Shown piece by piece: positions 37,963-52,561 of a DNA stretch of 64,000 bases. The stretch's first letter is position 1; every line of letters starts with the position of its first letter. The notes below the pieces were generated by a model. The model did no database searches. It worked only from the letters and a program-made list of their open reading frames with translations, and was not told the DNA's origin. The translations under genes and the position numbers were made by a program. The DNA comes from Moringa oleifera (lineage: Eukaryota; Streptophyta; Magnoliopsida; Brassicales; Moringaceae): NCBI GenBank assembly GCA_021397835.1, contig JAJFZO010000087.1, forward strand, positions 6,595,001 through 6,659,000, given 5' to 3'.

Positions 37963-38761
37963 AAGTCCCTCCCTAAAACTCATGGATTAAGAATTTTTGC
38001 AACAAAACAACAAGGTCTACTCGACATAAATTAAGAGTTAATTTAATGAAACCTTTTCACAGGAATCTTTCACAAAATTATCAACTAATATTATTAACTA
38101 ATCAGAATGGTTCCTTATTACACCATGATATTTAATTCGCTAAATACATCATTATTGTATATTCTTTCATATGTATAGTGCAACCCAATACTTGTTTTTC
38201 AAGTTTGTAATCCTTTACTTTTTTTGAATCAAAATATCTAAATAATAAAAAATTCACTCTTGACAGTAATATATGTTGTATATGTAAACCTTAGATATGA
38301 AAATATGCGAAATTCATCCATGAAAATGAAAAAAAAAAGGTATAGATATAAAAATAAAGGAATAGGCTAGACGCGTAAATTGATACGCTAAAATACAAAA
38401 TGAAATAAAAGCTAATTGGATAGAAATAATGAGTCATAAATAGAGTTCAGGTTCGAATTCCATAGATAATATGGACGGTCTGGTCTTGTTTATAATGATA
38501 AACAAATCAAAGACTTTCTTCAAGATTTTTATTCATCCACTTGATATTTTGAAAATAGGTTGGTTAAACTTGAAAATTACTTCATTGAAATTGAATAAGT
38601 AAACAATTGAATTGCACATTCGGTTGGATGGTACCCCTAGAATCAAGTGCTAACTCCCATTTCTTATTAAATTAATTGATTAACTTGCTATCGAAGATTT
38701 TTTTTTTTTGTATTTGAAAAATTTCGCAGCATATTTTGACATATTATTATTTTATCATATT
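37963..38761. other. rbcL-atpB spacer (divergent promoter region)
   Basis: Expected plastid spacer between the divergent rbcL and atpB genes. It holds the rbcL promoter remnant listed separately. Confidence 0.6.
38154..38183 (-). promoter_or_regulatory. Remnant rbcL plastid promoter
   Basis: Complement: TTGCAC (38178-38183; plastid consensus TTGCGC) and TACAAT (38154-38159) with 18 nt between them, about 190 bp upstream of rbcL. This matches the known sigma70-type rbcL promoter, with one C-to-T/G-to-A-type change in the -35 box. Confidence 0.6.
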
Positions 38762-38982
38762 ATGAGAATAAATCCTACTACTTCTGGTCCTAAGGTTTCC
38801 ACACTTGAAAATCCTGGGCCTTATCTCTCAAATTATTGGTCTGGTACTGGATGTAGCCTTTCCCTTAGGCAAGATGCCTAATATTTACAATGCTTAGGTG
38901 CTTAAGGGTCAAGATACTGTCGGTCAACAAATTAATGTGACTTGTGAAGTACAATAATTATTAGGAAATAATCAAGTTAGAG
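38762..38982 (+). pseudogene. atpB: atpB 5' fragment (ATP synthase CF1 beta)
   Basis: Starts [16 protein letters not shown], then a frameshift from lost bases in the KKN run. The remaining frames encode [24 protein letters not shown] sequence, QDTVGQQINVTCEV and LLGNNQVRA. It ends at about 38982, where it joins ndhK 3' sequence. atpE, trnM, trnV and ndhC, which normally separate these genes, and most of atpB are absent. Confidence 0.88.
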
Positions 38983-39119
38983 CTCTTTTTGTACGCAGTA
39001 TGCTTACTGGAAATTATGATAAAGAATTACTCTATCAACCATCATCCACTTCAGAGATCCTTACTGAAACTTTTTTCAAATACAAAAGTTCAGTATCTTC
39101 CCACAAATTAGTGAATTAG
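38983..39119 (+). pseudogene. ndhK: ndhK 3' fragment, copy B
   Basis: About 45 codons: [38 protein letters not shown] and native TAG at 39117-39119. It keeps the family C-terminus (HKLVN) that copy A (216-881) has lost. It is fused to atpB on the left. Confidence 0.85.
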
Positions 39120-39231
39120 GCAAGATTCCACAGAATAATGAAAGAGCAAATTAATCTTCATAAATTAGAGTTCATCGTAAATATGAAATACTTATCTTAC
39201 ACACAAAAAAGTGCGAGGGAAATAAAAAAAG

Positions 39232-39706
39232 ATGCAGGGTCCTTTGTCTGTTTGGCTAGTCAAACACGGGTTGGTTCATAGATCTTTGGGCTTCAATTAC
39301 TAAGGAATAGAGACTTTACAAATAAAGCTCAAGGATTGGCATTCCATTGTTGTAATTTTATATGTATATGGTTACAATTATCTACATTCCTAATGTGCCT
39401 ATGATGTGGCACCAGGCAGACTCTTAGCCAGTATGTATCATCTTACGAGAATAGAACGTTGTGTAGATCAACCGACAAAAGTATGCATAAAAATATTTGC
39501 TCCAAGGAGTGATATTAGAATTCCATCTGTTTTTTGGTTGGAAAAGTGCGGATTTTCAAGAACGAGAATCTTATGATATGTTGGGAATCTCTTATGATAA
39601 TCATCCACGGCTGAAATGTATCTTAATGTCTGAAAGTTGGATAGGGTGACCTTTACTTAAGGATTATATTGCCCTCAATTTTTATGAAATACAGGATGCT
39701 CATTGA
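39232..39706 (+). pseudogene. ndhJ: ndhJ copy B, full length, broken
   Basis: ATG 39232-39234: [20 protein letters not shown], then FNY-stop (CAA to TAA). Later parts encode [18 protein letters not shown], [27 protein letters not shown] and a C-terminal YEIQDAH, with TGA at 39704-39706. 475 nt against 477 in the family, so small indels balance almost fully. The 5' 128 bp of a second copy is at 1-128. Confidence 0.9.
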
Positions 39707-40353
39707 ATGATAACAAACTAATCTTCACTTTTATAACAACAAGGAATATTTGTACGTTCTATTCTCTTCTAGATCAAACAGAGTAATTGAGGTCTCATTC
39801 GTATTCGTATTCTTAGGATAGACTAAGAGATTCTCAAATTTGAAAGATACGTATTTCGCATAAGCCCAGCCAATAGGATGAACTCAAAGAGTTTTGCACC
39901 ATGAACTTTGTATAGTGCACATCACTTAGTGGCTTCTAGCTATAAGGTCTCATAATAGGGAATGAAAAAATAGAATATGAAAATATGAAAGAAAAATAAA
40001 TAAATGCAAGGGGATCAGATTCTATTTGTATTATATCTGAAATGAATCTTGGATATTTCCACCCTTGAACTCTAGATATTTTTTGTTGGGGTTTTCAACC
40101 AACTAATTTAACCTTTCCAATATGTATGAAATATTAACTTTCTTGTTGAATGAGAAGAGCCACAAATAAAAAAGAAAAAAAAAGGAAAGATAATTGAATT
40201 TTGTCTTTTACTACATATACATACTTTATATACGATACTCTTTACTCATCTAAAAAAAAGGTCTATTTCCAGACACTTAGATCGATAAGTATCTATCATG
40301 ATCGATCCATATCAATTAATTTGTAGAATAGAGACTCATACAAATTAATCTTA
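39707..40353. other. ndhJ-trnF spacer
   Basis: Expected plastid spacer. No gene seen. Confidence 0.55.
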
Positions 40354-40426
40354 TGCCAGGAACCAGATTTGAACTTGTGACACAAGGATTTTCAATCCTC
40401 TGCTCTACCAACTGAACTATCCCGAC
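40354..40426 (-). tRNA. trnF-GAA: trnF-GAA (plastid-derived)
   Basis: 73 nt. Complement GTCGGGATAGTTCAGTTGGT with anticodon GAA in GGATTGAAAATCC. The T-arm is changed (ACAAGTTCAAATCTGG). Adjacent to trnL-UAA on the same strand, as in plastomes. Confidence 0.85.
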
Positions 40427-40793
40427 CATTATCGAAACATCACCTCATTTTACTAGATGACTTGGGTTTATGTCAATTAAAACAAAAGAGTATTAAATTG
40501 AAATTCTAGACTGGGAATTTCTTGGATCTTTAAAAAGAAGACTTGGTAAGTTTAAGTATGAATAATGATACGGATTGTGAATCATTGAGATCGCTATTCC
40601 TTGCTCAAGAATGTTCATTTTGTACGTCTATCATATATACCACAAGACTTGTAATAAGAAAAAAAAAATTGCTCGGATACATTTGTAAAAAAGTAGGATG
40701 AAAGAAAAAGATAATGAATTTTGAATAACTGAAAAAAAAAAGAGAGCATAAGATAAAGATAAATAAATAGGTAGGGTGTCAAACAGACTTTTT
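40427..40793. other. trnL-trnF spacer
   Basis: Expected plastid spacer. No gene seen. Confidence 0.6.
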
Positions 40794-41322
40794 TAGGGAT
40801 GGAGGGACTTGAACCCTCACGATTTTTAAAGTCGACGGATTTTCATCTTACTATAAATTGCATTGCTGTCGATATTGACATGTAGAATGAGACTCTATCT
40901 TTATTCTCATTCTATTAATCAGTTCTTGAAAAGATTTATCAGACTATGGAGTAAATGATTTGATCAATGAATATTCGATTTTTTCTTCTAGATTCATATC
41001 ACCATTTTTGAGATAGTTTTGCATTACGTATACGCATGTATATATAAGTTTATCCTTTCTAGAGTTTCGATAGACGGATTCCTTTATCAACACAAGGTAG
41101 TGAACTCCATTTGTTAGAACGGCTTCCATTGAGTCTCTACACCTATCCCATTTTTTCTTGCTTTTTGAACCTTGTTTGTTCTCATAAAATAGGATTTGGC
41201 TCGGGATTGCCCATTTTTCATTCCTGAATTTCTCTAAATTTGAAAGTTATCACTTAGTAGGTTTCTATACCAAGGCTCAATCCAATTAACTCCATAGCGT
41301 CTACCAATTTTGCCATATGCCC
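40794..41322 (-). tRNA. trnL-UAA: trnL-UAA with group I intron (plastid-derived)
   Basis: Exon 1 is the complement of about 41288-41322 (GGCATATGGCAAAATTGGTA) and exon 2 the complement of about 40794-40843 (T-arm GAGGGTTCAAGTCCC). The roughly 450-nt interval is the plastid trnL group I intron, starting at the AATTGGATTGAGCC side. Transitions are present in both exons. Confidence 0.85.
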
Positions 41323-42398
41323 TTTTTTTTTGCTTTTAGATTAAGATCTCATTATGATGCCCTTCCCCTTTTTCTTTTATTATGACAAAACTATTGAATT
41401 CATTAGACATATATACCGATTCTTATATTAAATTAAAAGTGTTTACTCCTATTTGATTTCTTGCCTATCTTCTTTCATCTCTATTGATATTGGTATTTTG
41501 GAAACTCATATTTATTTGGTTTAATATAAAATGATTCTATCATTTTTGTATTTGCAATTCAATATAGATGGATATATACTACATAACATATATATATATA
41601 TATATATATGTTCCTCTTATTCTCATTTTTGTTTGCAATTTGGTGAAATACTCGAACAATTGATTCTTTTCGTCTTAGCTTCCATGAAAACAAAACGGAG
41701 AATGTCTCATTATAATCAGGACTGCATTTATCTGGGTTGCATCTTTCTATTCCATATTTATTTCATTTTTTTAATTAATATTAATTATTTATAATTTTTA
41801 ATTATTTATATTTATGTTTATGATTTATAGTATAATAACTAATCATTCCATTAATATGGATTTAGAATTCTAAGAGAATTCCATTAATTTAGTCTAAAAA
41901 AGTCCAATTATTTATTATTTAGACATAGAATTCTATAATGTGTAAAAAGATTCTAAATCTAATTATTAGATTATGATTCTATTATATTTCGAATTCTAAA
42001 TCTAGTTACAAATAAATAAATTTATGAATAGAATTATATATATAAGGTAATAAAAAAATTCGAAATGAAATAAATTATTAGAATTAGGTTAGAACACAAA
42101 AAAAACACGAATTTCAAATCAAATGTCATTTAAATTAAAAAAAAAGCATTTCCTATCTAAAATAATGAAATAGAAATTTAAAATTATATATATAGCTATA
42201 TTCTATTAATGGTTATGTTCTATTTTATAATATTCAATATTCAATATTTATTTGAAATTCTATTCTATATTCTTTATTCTTTTCTATATTAATTATGAAA
42301 TATGTTATATTAATTATGAATAGCTAAGAATGAATGGTTAATAGATAAGATCTAGTAGTTTACTGAATTCCCTTGCATGTATAATTTTGGTTATTTGA
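41323..42398. other. trnT-trnL spacer, AT-rich with (AT)n
   Basis: Expected spacer. It contains an (AT)n run at about 41588-41609 and very AT-rich sequence from 41760. The plus frame at 41531-41794 is accidental in my view. Confidence 0.55.
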
Positions 42399-42471
42399 GC
42401 CCGCTTAGCTTAAAGGTTAGAGCATCGCATTTGTAATGCGATGGTCATCATTTCAATTGTGATAGCTGGCT
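42399..42471 (+). tRNA. trnT-UGU: trnT-UGU (plastid-derived)
   Basis: 73 nt with anticodon TGT (GCATTTGTAATGC). The T-arm and T-loop are damaged (TCATCATTTCAATTGTGA against TCATCGGTTCGATTCCGA). It precedes rps4, as in plastomes. Confidence 0.85.
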
Positions 42472-42837
42472 TTTCTCTAGTTGTTATATTTTTTCCATAT
42501 TGATAATATCTTTCTAAAATCAAAAAAACATTGAAAAGACTTCTTCCCCTTTTTCTAAAAGTCACCATTTCTATTACGTTATAGAAACTTTCAATTATGA
42601 ATAAAAATTGGAGGAGTTAAATCTTTGCAAAATAAATCAAAGAAAAAAAAGAAAATTCTTTTGATTTATTTGATTTATATATATTGTATATACAATAAAA
42701 AAAATTTAGATCTGGATATTGATACAATTGATCTCATTATTCTTTGTAGTACAATACTTTAGTGGATTTTGCTTCATTTATCATTTAGTTCAGTTTTAAT
42801 TTAGGCTTATAAATTTCAATAAAAATAAGGAGTCTTT
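42472..42837. other. trnT-rps4 spacer
   Basis: Expected plastid spacer. No gene seen. Confidence 0.55.
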
Positions 42838-43409
42838 ATGTCACATTATCGAGGGCCTCGTTTCAAAAAAATACGCCGACTGGGGACTTTATCGAGACTA
42901 ACTAGTAAAAGGCCTAGAACAGGAAGCAATCTTAGAAACCAATCACGCTCCAAAGAAAAAATATCAATATCGTATTCGTTTGAAAGAAAAACAAAAATTA
43001 CTTTTTCATTATGGTCTTACAAAATGACAATTACTTAAATACATTCGTATCACCGGAAAAGCCAAAAGGTCAACAGGTTAGGTTTTACTACAATTACTTG
43101 AAATGCATTTGGATAACATCCTTTTTCAATTGGGTATGGCTTTGACTATTTATCAAGCTCACTAATTAATTAACCATAGGCATATTTTAGTTAATGGTCG
43201 TATAGTAGATATACTAAGTTATCGCTGCAAATCCCTAATATTATTACAGTGAGGGATGAACAAAAATCTAGAGCATTGATTCAAAATTTTCTTGATTCAT
43301 CCACACATTCCAATATGAAGGATTAGTCAATCAAATAATAGATAGGAAATGGGCCGATTTGAAAATCAATGAATTACTTGTCGTAAAATATTATTCTCGT
43401 TAGACTTAA
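42838..43409 (+). pseudogene. rps4: rps4, frameshifted (30S ribosomal protein S4)
   Basis: ATG 42838: [40 protein letters not shown], then a one-base frameshift after about 43 codons. Later parts (YIRITGKAKRSTG, LEMHLDNILFQLGMALTIYQ, NHRHILVNGRIVDI) are in other frames or interrupted. 572 nt against about 606 indicates a net deletion of about 34 bp near the SSTHSNMK region. S4 initiates small-subunit assembly in plastid ribosomes. Confidence 0.9.
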
Positions 43410-43638
43410 ACCTAACTTTTTAAAAATAACAAAACAAGAGTTCGTACAACCTTGCCCTTTTTTTTGCCTAAGTTAAGGTTAAGTAAAAGGGTACAAGGTA
43501 AAGGATCCATATTAAAGAAATTAGGAATAGAGAATCCATATCAAAGAAAGGTCTAAGGTCTAACTGTTTGGTATCAATTGTTATTTGATTTGATACATTA
43601 TGGTCAGTAATGTAAGAGTGGTGAATTAGTTGAAAGTA

Positions 43639-43725
43639 CAAAAAGAGAGGGATTCAAACCCTCGGTAAACAAAAGCCTACATAGTAGTTCCAATGCTACG
43701 CCTTGAACCACTTGGCCATCTTTCA
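43639..43725 (-). tRNA. trnS-GGA: trnS-GGA (plastid-derived)
   Basis: 87-nt class II tRNA with anticodon GGA (CATTGGAACTA) and long variable arm (GTAGGCTTTTGTTTACC). Acceptor and T-arm transitions are present. Downstream of rps4, opposite strand, as in plastomes. Confidence 0.85.
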
Positions 43726-44244
43726 TACCTAATGATTATGATTAAGCACCCGAGTGAATAGCGAGTTATTCCTTTTTTTTAAGACTATATGGATACCTTT
43801 AGCTCATAATTCTCTTTAGACTCTAATTCTAATTCCATTTCCATAAGAATTCTAAAATTCCTTCATAGTTTTAGACCTCTCAATAGCAACTATTTACCCT
43901 GTAGATCTATTATAAATACCTCGCGGATCTATTACAAATTCCTAAATCATTTCAAGGATTTTTCTTTTTTATTTATATATATATATATATATATATTTGA
44001 AATTTGATTATATAGTGTATACCTACTATGCACAAAACAAAAGAAAAAATGAAAATGGGGGGGGGGGGTGTTATTCTATTTTTATCATAGAATGATTCTT
44101 CGATTATTTTTCCCATAATTTAATCAAAACTTTTCGAATTATCCTAATGTATTCTTTGATTCTTCAACTTCGATGAAATTGGAATAGTCACTTTCATTCT
44201 TATACTAATAAATTTTGATGAAATCGAATCGGATTCAAACAAAT
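43726..44244. other. trnS-ycf3 spacer remnant, then a deletion join to psaB
   Basis: Contains an (AT)n run at about 43976-43996 and a 12-bp G run at 44057-44068. ycf3 and psaA, expected next, are absent, and psaB begins abruptly at about 44245. Confidence 0.6.
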
Positions 44245-46343
<2,099 letters not shown>

Positions 46344-46481
46344 TTCTTTATGTGTTGTATCCATGATAATATCATTTCTTTTAATAGAGAAAGAGGTATG
46401 CCTTCTTATATTTCTACATCTAGGATCCGATTTGTATCATTATCATTGATAATAATAAGAAATGAAGCCTCAAGACAAAGA

Positions 46482-46751
46482 AAAGTTTGATCCATAGGGA
46501 TAAAAATATCATTTGATTTGTCAATCCTCAAAAAAAGAAATAAGCAAACTTTCGTTGTTGAATGATAAATGAAAAATTCATGGAAAGTCACTATCCTCAC
46601 CTGGAATAGTGCACCTACACGTCTTCATTGATGTTGTTTTTCAACCGAAAGACCGAGAGCTAACTATTAAGACTTTGGTCTATCTGGACACATACTTCGT
46701 GAAATGGTTCATGCATGTTTGTTGCCAAGGGCAACAAGATCAAGCTGGTAA
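46482..46751 (+). pseudogene. rps14: rps14, degraded (30S ribosomal protein S14)
   Basis: The start is lost (ATGGCAAGG is not present; similarity starts at AAGAAAAGTTTGATC). Later fragments encode SSKKEISKLSLLND, HRRCFSTERPRANY and LSGHILREMVHACLLPRATR SSW and then TAA. Stops and small indels break the first third. Order psaB-rps14-trnfM is normal. Confidence 0.85.
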
Positions 46752-46929
46752 GGATTAAAATATCGTTTCATTTTTCTATTTTTTTTCTATGATCATTGAT
46801 AATAGAGGGGCCCCTTTACCATTCTGTATAAATAGGCTATTCTATTTGTATAGATATGGAATAGGGTCGCATTCAATTCTTCTTTGTCCATTAGTTTAGT
46901 CCTAGTTCTTTTTTCATTTCATCGGGAGG

Positions 46930-47003
46930 CGTGGGGTAAAGTAGTTTGGTAGCTCGCAAGGCTCATAACCTTGAGGTCATGGGTTCAAATCCCGTCTCTG
47001 CAA
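46930..47003 (+). tRNA. trnfM-CAU: trnfM-CAU (plastid-derived)
   Basis: 74 nt with CAT anticodon (GCTCATAACC). CGTGGGGTAAAGTAG against CGCGGGGTAGAGCAG shows three transitions, and T-arm GGGTTCAAATCCCG is kept. Confidence 0.85.
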
Positions 47004-47154
47004 CATTTTTTGGACAAAAAATTAGGCTTGACTCTGTTAACTAGTCATTAATTAACACTTTTCTTTTGGGGTGGGATGACAGGACCACTATACTGTCACA
47101 GTCAACTATAACGAATCTTTTATCTTCTTAAATACATTACATTACTTTATCCTA

Positions 47155-47224
47155 GGCGAATAGTGGGAATCGAACCCGTGTCTTTTCTTGACAAAGAGAA
47201 ATTTTACCATTCGACTATATCTGT
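47155..47224 (-). tRNA. trnG-GCC: trnG-GCC, anticodon mutated to GUC (plastid-derived)
   Basis: The complement reads ACAGATATAGTCGAATGGTA. The anticodon arm TTTCTCTTTGTCAAGAAAA has GTC where the family has GCC. The T-arm CGGGTTCGATTCCCA has one broken pair. C-to-T is the simplest explanation. Confidence 0.85.
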
Positions 47225-47632
47225 ATTTTTTTTTCATTCTTGATACGAAATTTATGGATAATATTTGTTCAGAACTAGATCAGATACTCTCTTTAGGGCG
47301 ATTTCATCAAATTCCATCACCAAACTAATTTCCAATAATATGCCAATTAAATATAAATTAGTATATTAGTATATTATTAATATTAATATAAATTAGTATA
47401 TTATTATATTATAATTTTATTATATTAAAAAATAAATAAATATTATTGTTTATTATTTCATTCATATTTCATTCAAGATGCAGAAGTTTGACCCCTCCCT
47501 CTAATTTTTTTTTTGGTTTCTTTAATTGCAGTTTTTTTTTTTTTGCACTTATATTGAATTTGAACATGTCTCACAACACGAAAAAAATTCGTGGGAGGGG
47601 TAATTTCATTTTCTAGTCTGAAACGAATAGAT
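47225..47632. other. trnG-psbZ spacer, AT-rich
   Basis: Contains repeats of ATTAGTATATTA at about 47355-47410. No gene seen. Confidence 0.55.
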
Positions 47633-47821
47633 TCAAGAGACAAGAGAATTAAGGATACCCACTAAAAATACTAATCCAATCCATAATGATGTACTAGAAA
47701 ATGCAACACTTTTGTTACTCGACCAACCATCAGGAGAAGCAAATACAATAGGTACACTAATTAGTAAGATTGATGAAGTAGCAATTAATGCAAAAATAGC
47801 CAATTGGAAAGCAATAGTCAT
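47633..47821 (-). CDS. psbZ: psbZ, open reading frame intact (photosystem II protein Z)
   Basis: ATG 47819-47821: [62 protein letters not shown]: 62 codons plus stop, the exact family length with two membrane helices. The upstream frame extends nine codons further, but MTIAFQL is the family start. Missense changes are few. PsbZ links the photosystem II core and antenna. Flanked by trnG-GCC and trnS-UGA in plastid order. No plastid transit signal precedes it, so nuclear function is unlikely. Confidence 0.8.
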   Translation of the reverse strand: MTIAFQLAIFALIATSSILLISVPIVFASPDGWSSNKSVAFSSTSLWIGLVFLVGILNSLVS

Positions 47822-48181
47822 GTTTCTAATCCTCCAAGCTACCAACAAAAGAATATACCATTTGACCCCCTATCAAGTAAAAAATCAAATATTAATATTA
47901 ATAAAATGCAGTATAGAGATAAAGGGATTTTACCATGAATGCATTGATTCTATGTGACTTTTTTCCAATTTTTTTACCACTTTTATTTGTACATGAAGTC
48001 AAGGGTGATTTTTTTTTTTTTTACTTCACAAAGGGGTATGCTAGATTGTACATCTCATCTATCTATATATACAGATAGATAGACCTATAAATTCACACCC
48101 GATATCCTTTTATACATAGTAATCGTATCAATTGATATGGCCATGTTCTATTGGGCGGAATAAAGATAGAAATTATCTTTT
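47822..48181. other. psbZ-trnS spacer
   Basis: Expected plastid spacer with a TCTATCTATATATACAGATAGATAG palindrome-like stretch near 48056-48083. No gene seen. Confidence 0.55.
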
Positions 48182-48273
48182 GGAGAAATCGCTGAGTGGT
48201 CGATGGCTCTGATCTTAAAAACCGGTATAGTTTGGAGCAAAGAACTATCGAAGGTTCGAATCTCTCTTTCTCC
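48182..48273 (+). tRNA. trnS-UGA: trnS-UGA, anticodon mutated to UAA (plastid-derived)
   Basis: 92-nt class II tRNA. The anticodon loop reads TCTTAAAAA where the family has TCTTGAAAA, so TGA has become TAA. GGAGAAATCGC against GGAGAGATGGC also breaks the acceptor and D-arm. Confidence 0.85.
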
Positions 48274-48496
48274 TTTTGCTCAATGCTCGATGCTCGATGA
48301 ATATATTTCTTTCTTTATTGGCTTCTCCTAGCTTCTTAGCATCATAAAGGAGAATGGCTCAGCTATGTGTGATAGCTAAGCCAGAAAAAATGAGATTGAG
48401 TTGAAAGGAAAAAAGAATACTTTATGACCCGATTCCTTCACTATGTATGCTAGAATCAAATTGATTCCTACTTTAAGCATTGAATCTCCTATCTCA

Positions 48497-49876
<1,380 letters not shown>

Positions 49877-49887
49877 GTGGTAGAACC

Positions 49888-50090
49888 TTCTTAGACAAAC
49901 TGGTTATAGTAAGCCTACGGAAACACATATGGGTTCGGGGAAAGGATCTCCTGAATATTGGGTAGCTGTTGCTAAACCAAGTAGAATACTTTATGAAATG
50001 GGCGGAGTAGCCGAAAATATAGCCAGAAGGGCTATTTTAGTAGCAGCGTCCAAAATGCCTATAAAAATGCAATTCATCATTTCGGAATAG
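49888..50090 (+). pseudogene. rpl16: rpl16 3' fragment (50S ribosomal protein L16)
   Basis: [20 protein letters not shown] frame changes at the left edge, then [52 protein letters not shown] and TAG. It lacks the first half of the gene, including the intron. It is fused to psbC on its left. It is followed by rpl14, as in the plastid ribosomal-protein operon. Confidence 0.9.
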
Positions 50091-50213
50091 GAATGTAGAA
50101 TCACAAAAGGAAGATGTCTTAGGGAAAAAAAATTGCATGTTTTCATTTTTGTTTTTTGACAAACAATTTTTCTTTTTTTACTTCGTCTAAAGAACAAATT
50201 AAAAAAAAATGAT

Positions 50214-50582
50214 ATGATTCAACCTCAAACCCATTTAAATGTAGCAAACAACAGCAGGGCCTGAGAATTGATGTGTATTCGAATCATAAGAGCTAATAAT
50301 CGCCAATATGCTCATATTTGTGACGTTATTATTGCTGTGATCAAGGAAGTAGTACCAAATACGCCTCTAGAAAGATCAGAAGTGATGAAAGCTGTAATTG
50401 TACGTACTTGTAAAGAACTCAAACGTAACAATGGGATGATAATACGATATGATGACAATGCCGTAGTTGTCATTGATCAAGAAGGAAATCCAAAAGGAAC
50501 TCGAGTTTTTGGTGCGATCCCCCGAGAATTGAAATAGTTAAATTTCACTAAAATAGTTTCATTAACTCCTGAGATATTATAA
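50214..50582 (+). pseudogene. rpl14: rpl14, full length, two stops (50S ribosomal protein L14)
   Basis: ATG 50214: [36 protein letters not shown], through [20 protein letters not shown] and [20 protein letters not shown] to RELK, TAG (CAG/CAA expected), LNFTKIVSLTPEIL, TAA. 123 codons, exactly the family length without indels. Both stops are explained by single C-to-T events. Confidence 0.92.
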
Positions 50583-50867
50583 GATGAGACCTGAATATAG
50601 TTATAGGATTTAAATCAAATAGATTAATTAGTAGATTGTGTCTCACGCATCTACCCTTCACGCATATACCTTTAATATAATTATTATATAATAATAGATA
50701 ATACTTGTACTTGTAGAAAAATTAAATTCATTTGTTAATTTAAGATAATTTATATATAATATATAAAAATATAAATATAAAATATAAAAAGAAACTATAT
50801 ATAAATAAACAAAACAAGAACATGTTGATTATATCAAAATCGAGAGCAAAAATAATTTTAGTTTATC

Positions 50868-51249
50868 ATGGGTAAGAACACTATTGCTGATATAATAAAA
50901 TCTATACGAAATGCTAAGATGAATAGAAAAGGAATGCTTTGGATAGCATTTACTAACATCACCGAAAACATAGTTAAAATACTTTTACTAGAAGGTTTTA
51001 TCGAAAACGTAAGGAAACATCGGGAAAACAAGAATTTTTTATTTTATTTTAACCCTACGACATAGACGAAATAGGAAAGAGCCATGTAGAACTATTTTGA
51101 ATTTAAAACAGATCAGTCGACCTAGTCTACGAATCTATTCTAACTATCAATGAGTTTCGAGAATTTTAGGCGGGATGGGGATTGTAATGATAGACCGAGA
51201 GGCTTGATGAGAAGGAATCGGAGGAGAAATCTTGTGTTTTATATGGTAG
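50868..51249 (+). pseudogene. rps8: rps8, frameshifted (30S ribosomal protein S8)
   Basis: ATG 50868: [55 protein letters not shown], then a frameshift at about 51040. Later parts correspond to [32 protein letters not shown] and GGEILCFIW with TAG 51247-51249. 382 against about 405 nt. Confidence 0.9.
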
Positions 51250-51353
51250 TCTTTTTGATATCTAAATTGTATCTGAAACTTCCCATTTGTGCCAAAAAAA
51301 AGACGGGTTGTCTAATATCACTCTCCTGATAGTAGTTGATAGTTTTACCTGGA

Positions 51354-51578
51354 ATGAAAGAACAAAAAGGTGAAGGTTTAATTACTGAATCACTTCCCAA
51401 TGGCATGCTCCGGGTTTAATGAAGATTTGATTCTAGGTTATCTTTCAAGAAGGATCCAACATAGTTTTATACGTATACTAAGGGGAAATAAAGTAAAATA
51501 AAAATTGAAGTAAGTCCTTATGATTAAACTAGAAGGCATATAATTTATAGACTTCGCAACAAGAATTCAAATTATTAG
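51354..51578 (+). pseudogene. infA: infA remnant (translation initiation factor 1)
   Basis: ATG 51354: [21 protein letters not shown] then two stops. Downstream the S1-like fold residues are only loosely kept ([29 protein letters not shown]). Two or three codons (WIH) are missing near the N-terminus. infA has been lost from the plastome repeatedly in flowering plants, so it may already have been a pseudogene before transfer. Confidence 0.8.
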
Positions 51579-51686
51579 ATGGTTTTTTCAACTTCAACAT
51601 TCCTTTCATGAGGATACAATTCAATTCTCCATAAACTTATTTTCTTCCAATAAGTAGATTCGGAATTAAGTTAAGGAATAACAACT

Positions 51687-51794
51687 ATGAAAATAAGGGC
51701 TTCTATTCATAAAATTTGTGAAAAGTGTCTACTAATCTGTAAGAGGGGACGAATTATGGTAATTTGTCCCAACCCGAGACATAAACAAAGATAA
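51687..51794 (+). pseudogene. rpl36: rpl36, early stop near C-terminus (50S ribosomal protein L36)
   Basis: [38 protein letters not shown]: 35 codons, against 37 in the family (QRQG). The zinc ligands Cys11, Cys14, Cys27 and His32 are all kept, while basic residues are replaced (Arg to Leu/Cys). The stop arises where Gln CAA is expected. Confidence 0.85.
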
Positions 51795-51925
51795 GGATAA
51801 TCTTTCTAAAAGGGACTTATTTAAAAGAACCGATGAACAAATAAAAAAGAAAAAAAGAGGATCCGTTTTGACATGAAATGGATATATCCATATATCTCTC
51901 ACTTATATTTATGAAATGATAAAAT

Positions 51926-52342
51926 ATGGCAAAGCCTATACCAAGAGTTGGTTTAGGTAAGAATGGACATAATGGTTTACGTAAAAATGCACGTAGAATA
52001 CGAAAGGGAATTATTCATGTTCAAGCAAGTTTCAACAATACCATTGTGACTGTTACGGATGTACGGGGTCAGGTGATTTCTTGATCCTCTGTCGGTACTT
52101 GTGGATTCAGAGGTACAAGAAGAGGGATGCCTTTCACTGCTCAAACCACAGTGGAAAATGTTATTCGAGCAGTAGTGGATCAAGGTATGCAACAAGTCGA
52201 AGTCATGATAAAAGGCCTTGGGCTTAGGAAAGATATAACATTACGAGCTATTCGTAGAACTGGTATACTATTAAGTTTTGTGTGGGATGTAACCCCTATG
52301 CAACATAATGGTTATAGACCTCCTAAAAAAAGACATGTGTAA
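51926..52342 (+). pseudogene. rps11: rps11, one stop (30S ribosomal protein S11)
   Basis: 139 codons including stop, the family length: [51 protein letters not shown] for Trp, [51 protein letters not shown]. No indels. The 71-codon C-terminal part is open. The next plastid gene, rpoA, is missing because the block ends. Confidence 0.92.
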
Positions 52343-52561
52343 AAAGTAGAAATAAAGACTGAAAAAGACATAAGGGCGTAAAAAAGGATCTTATCAACTT
52401 ATTTCGACCTAGGATAATAAGCTCATGGGTTTGGTCTTACTTCACCGTCGAGAAAGGAAAAAATGCTTCCATCTCCAAGTTTAACTCAAACATAGTTCAC
52501 TTCTTTTTAGGTGTGAAGTAGTGTCAAACCAAAATACCTAACAAGCATTATCTTTCCTTGA
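52343..52561. other. Join between the rps11 block and the rrn16 block
   Basis: 52343-52430 looks like the rps11-rpoA spacer. From about 52440 the sequence is the region downstream of 16S rRNA (reverse strand). The break is near 52430-52445 but cannot be fixed exactly by eye. Confidence 0.5.
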
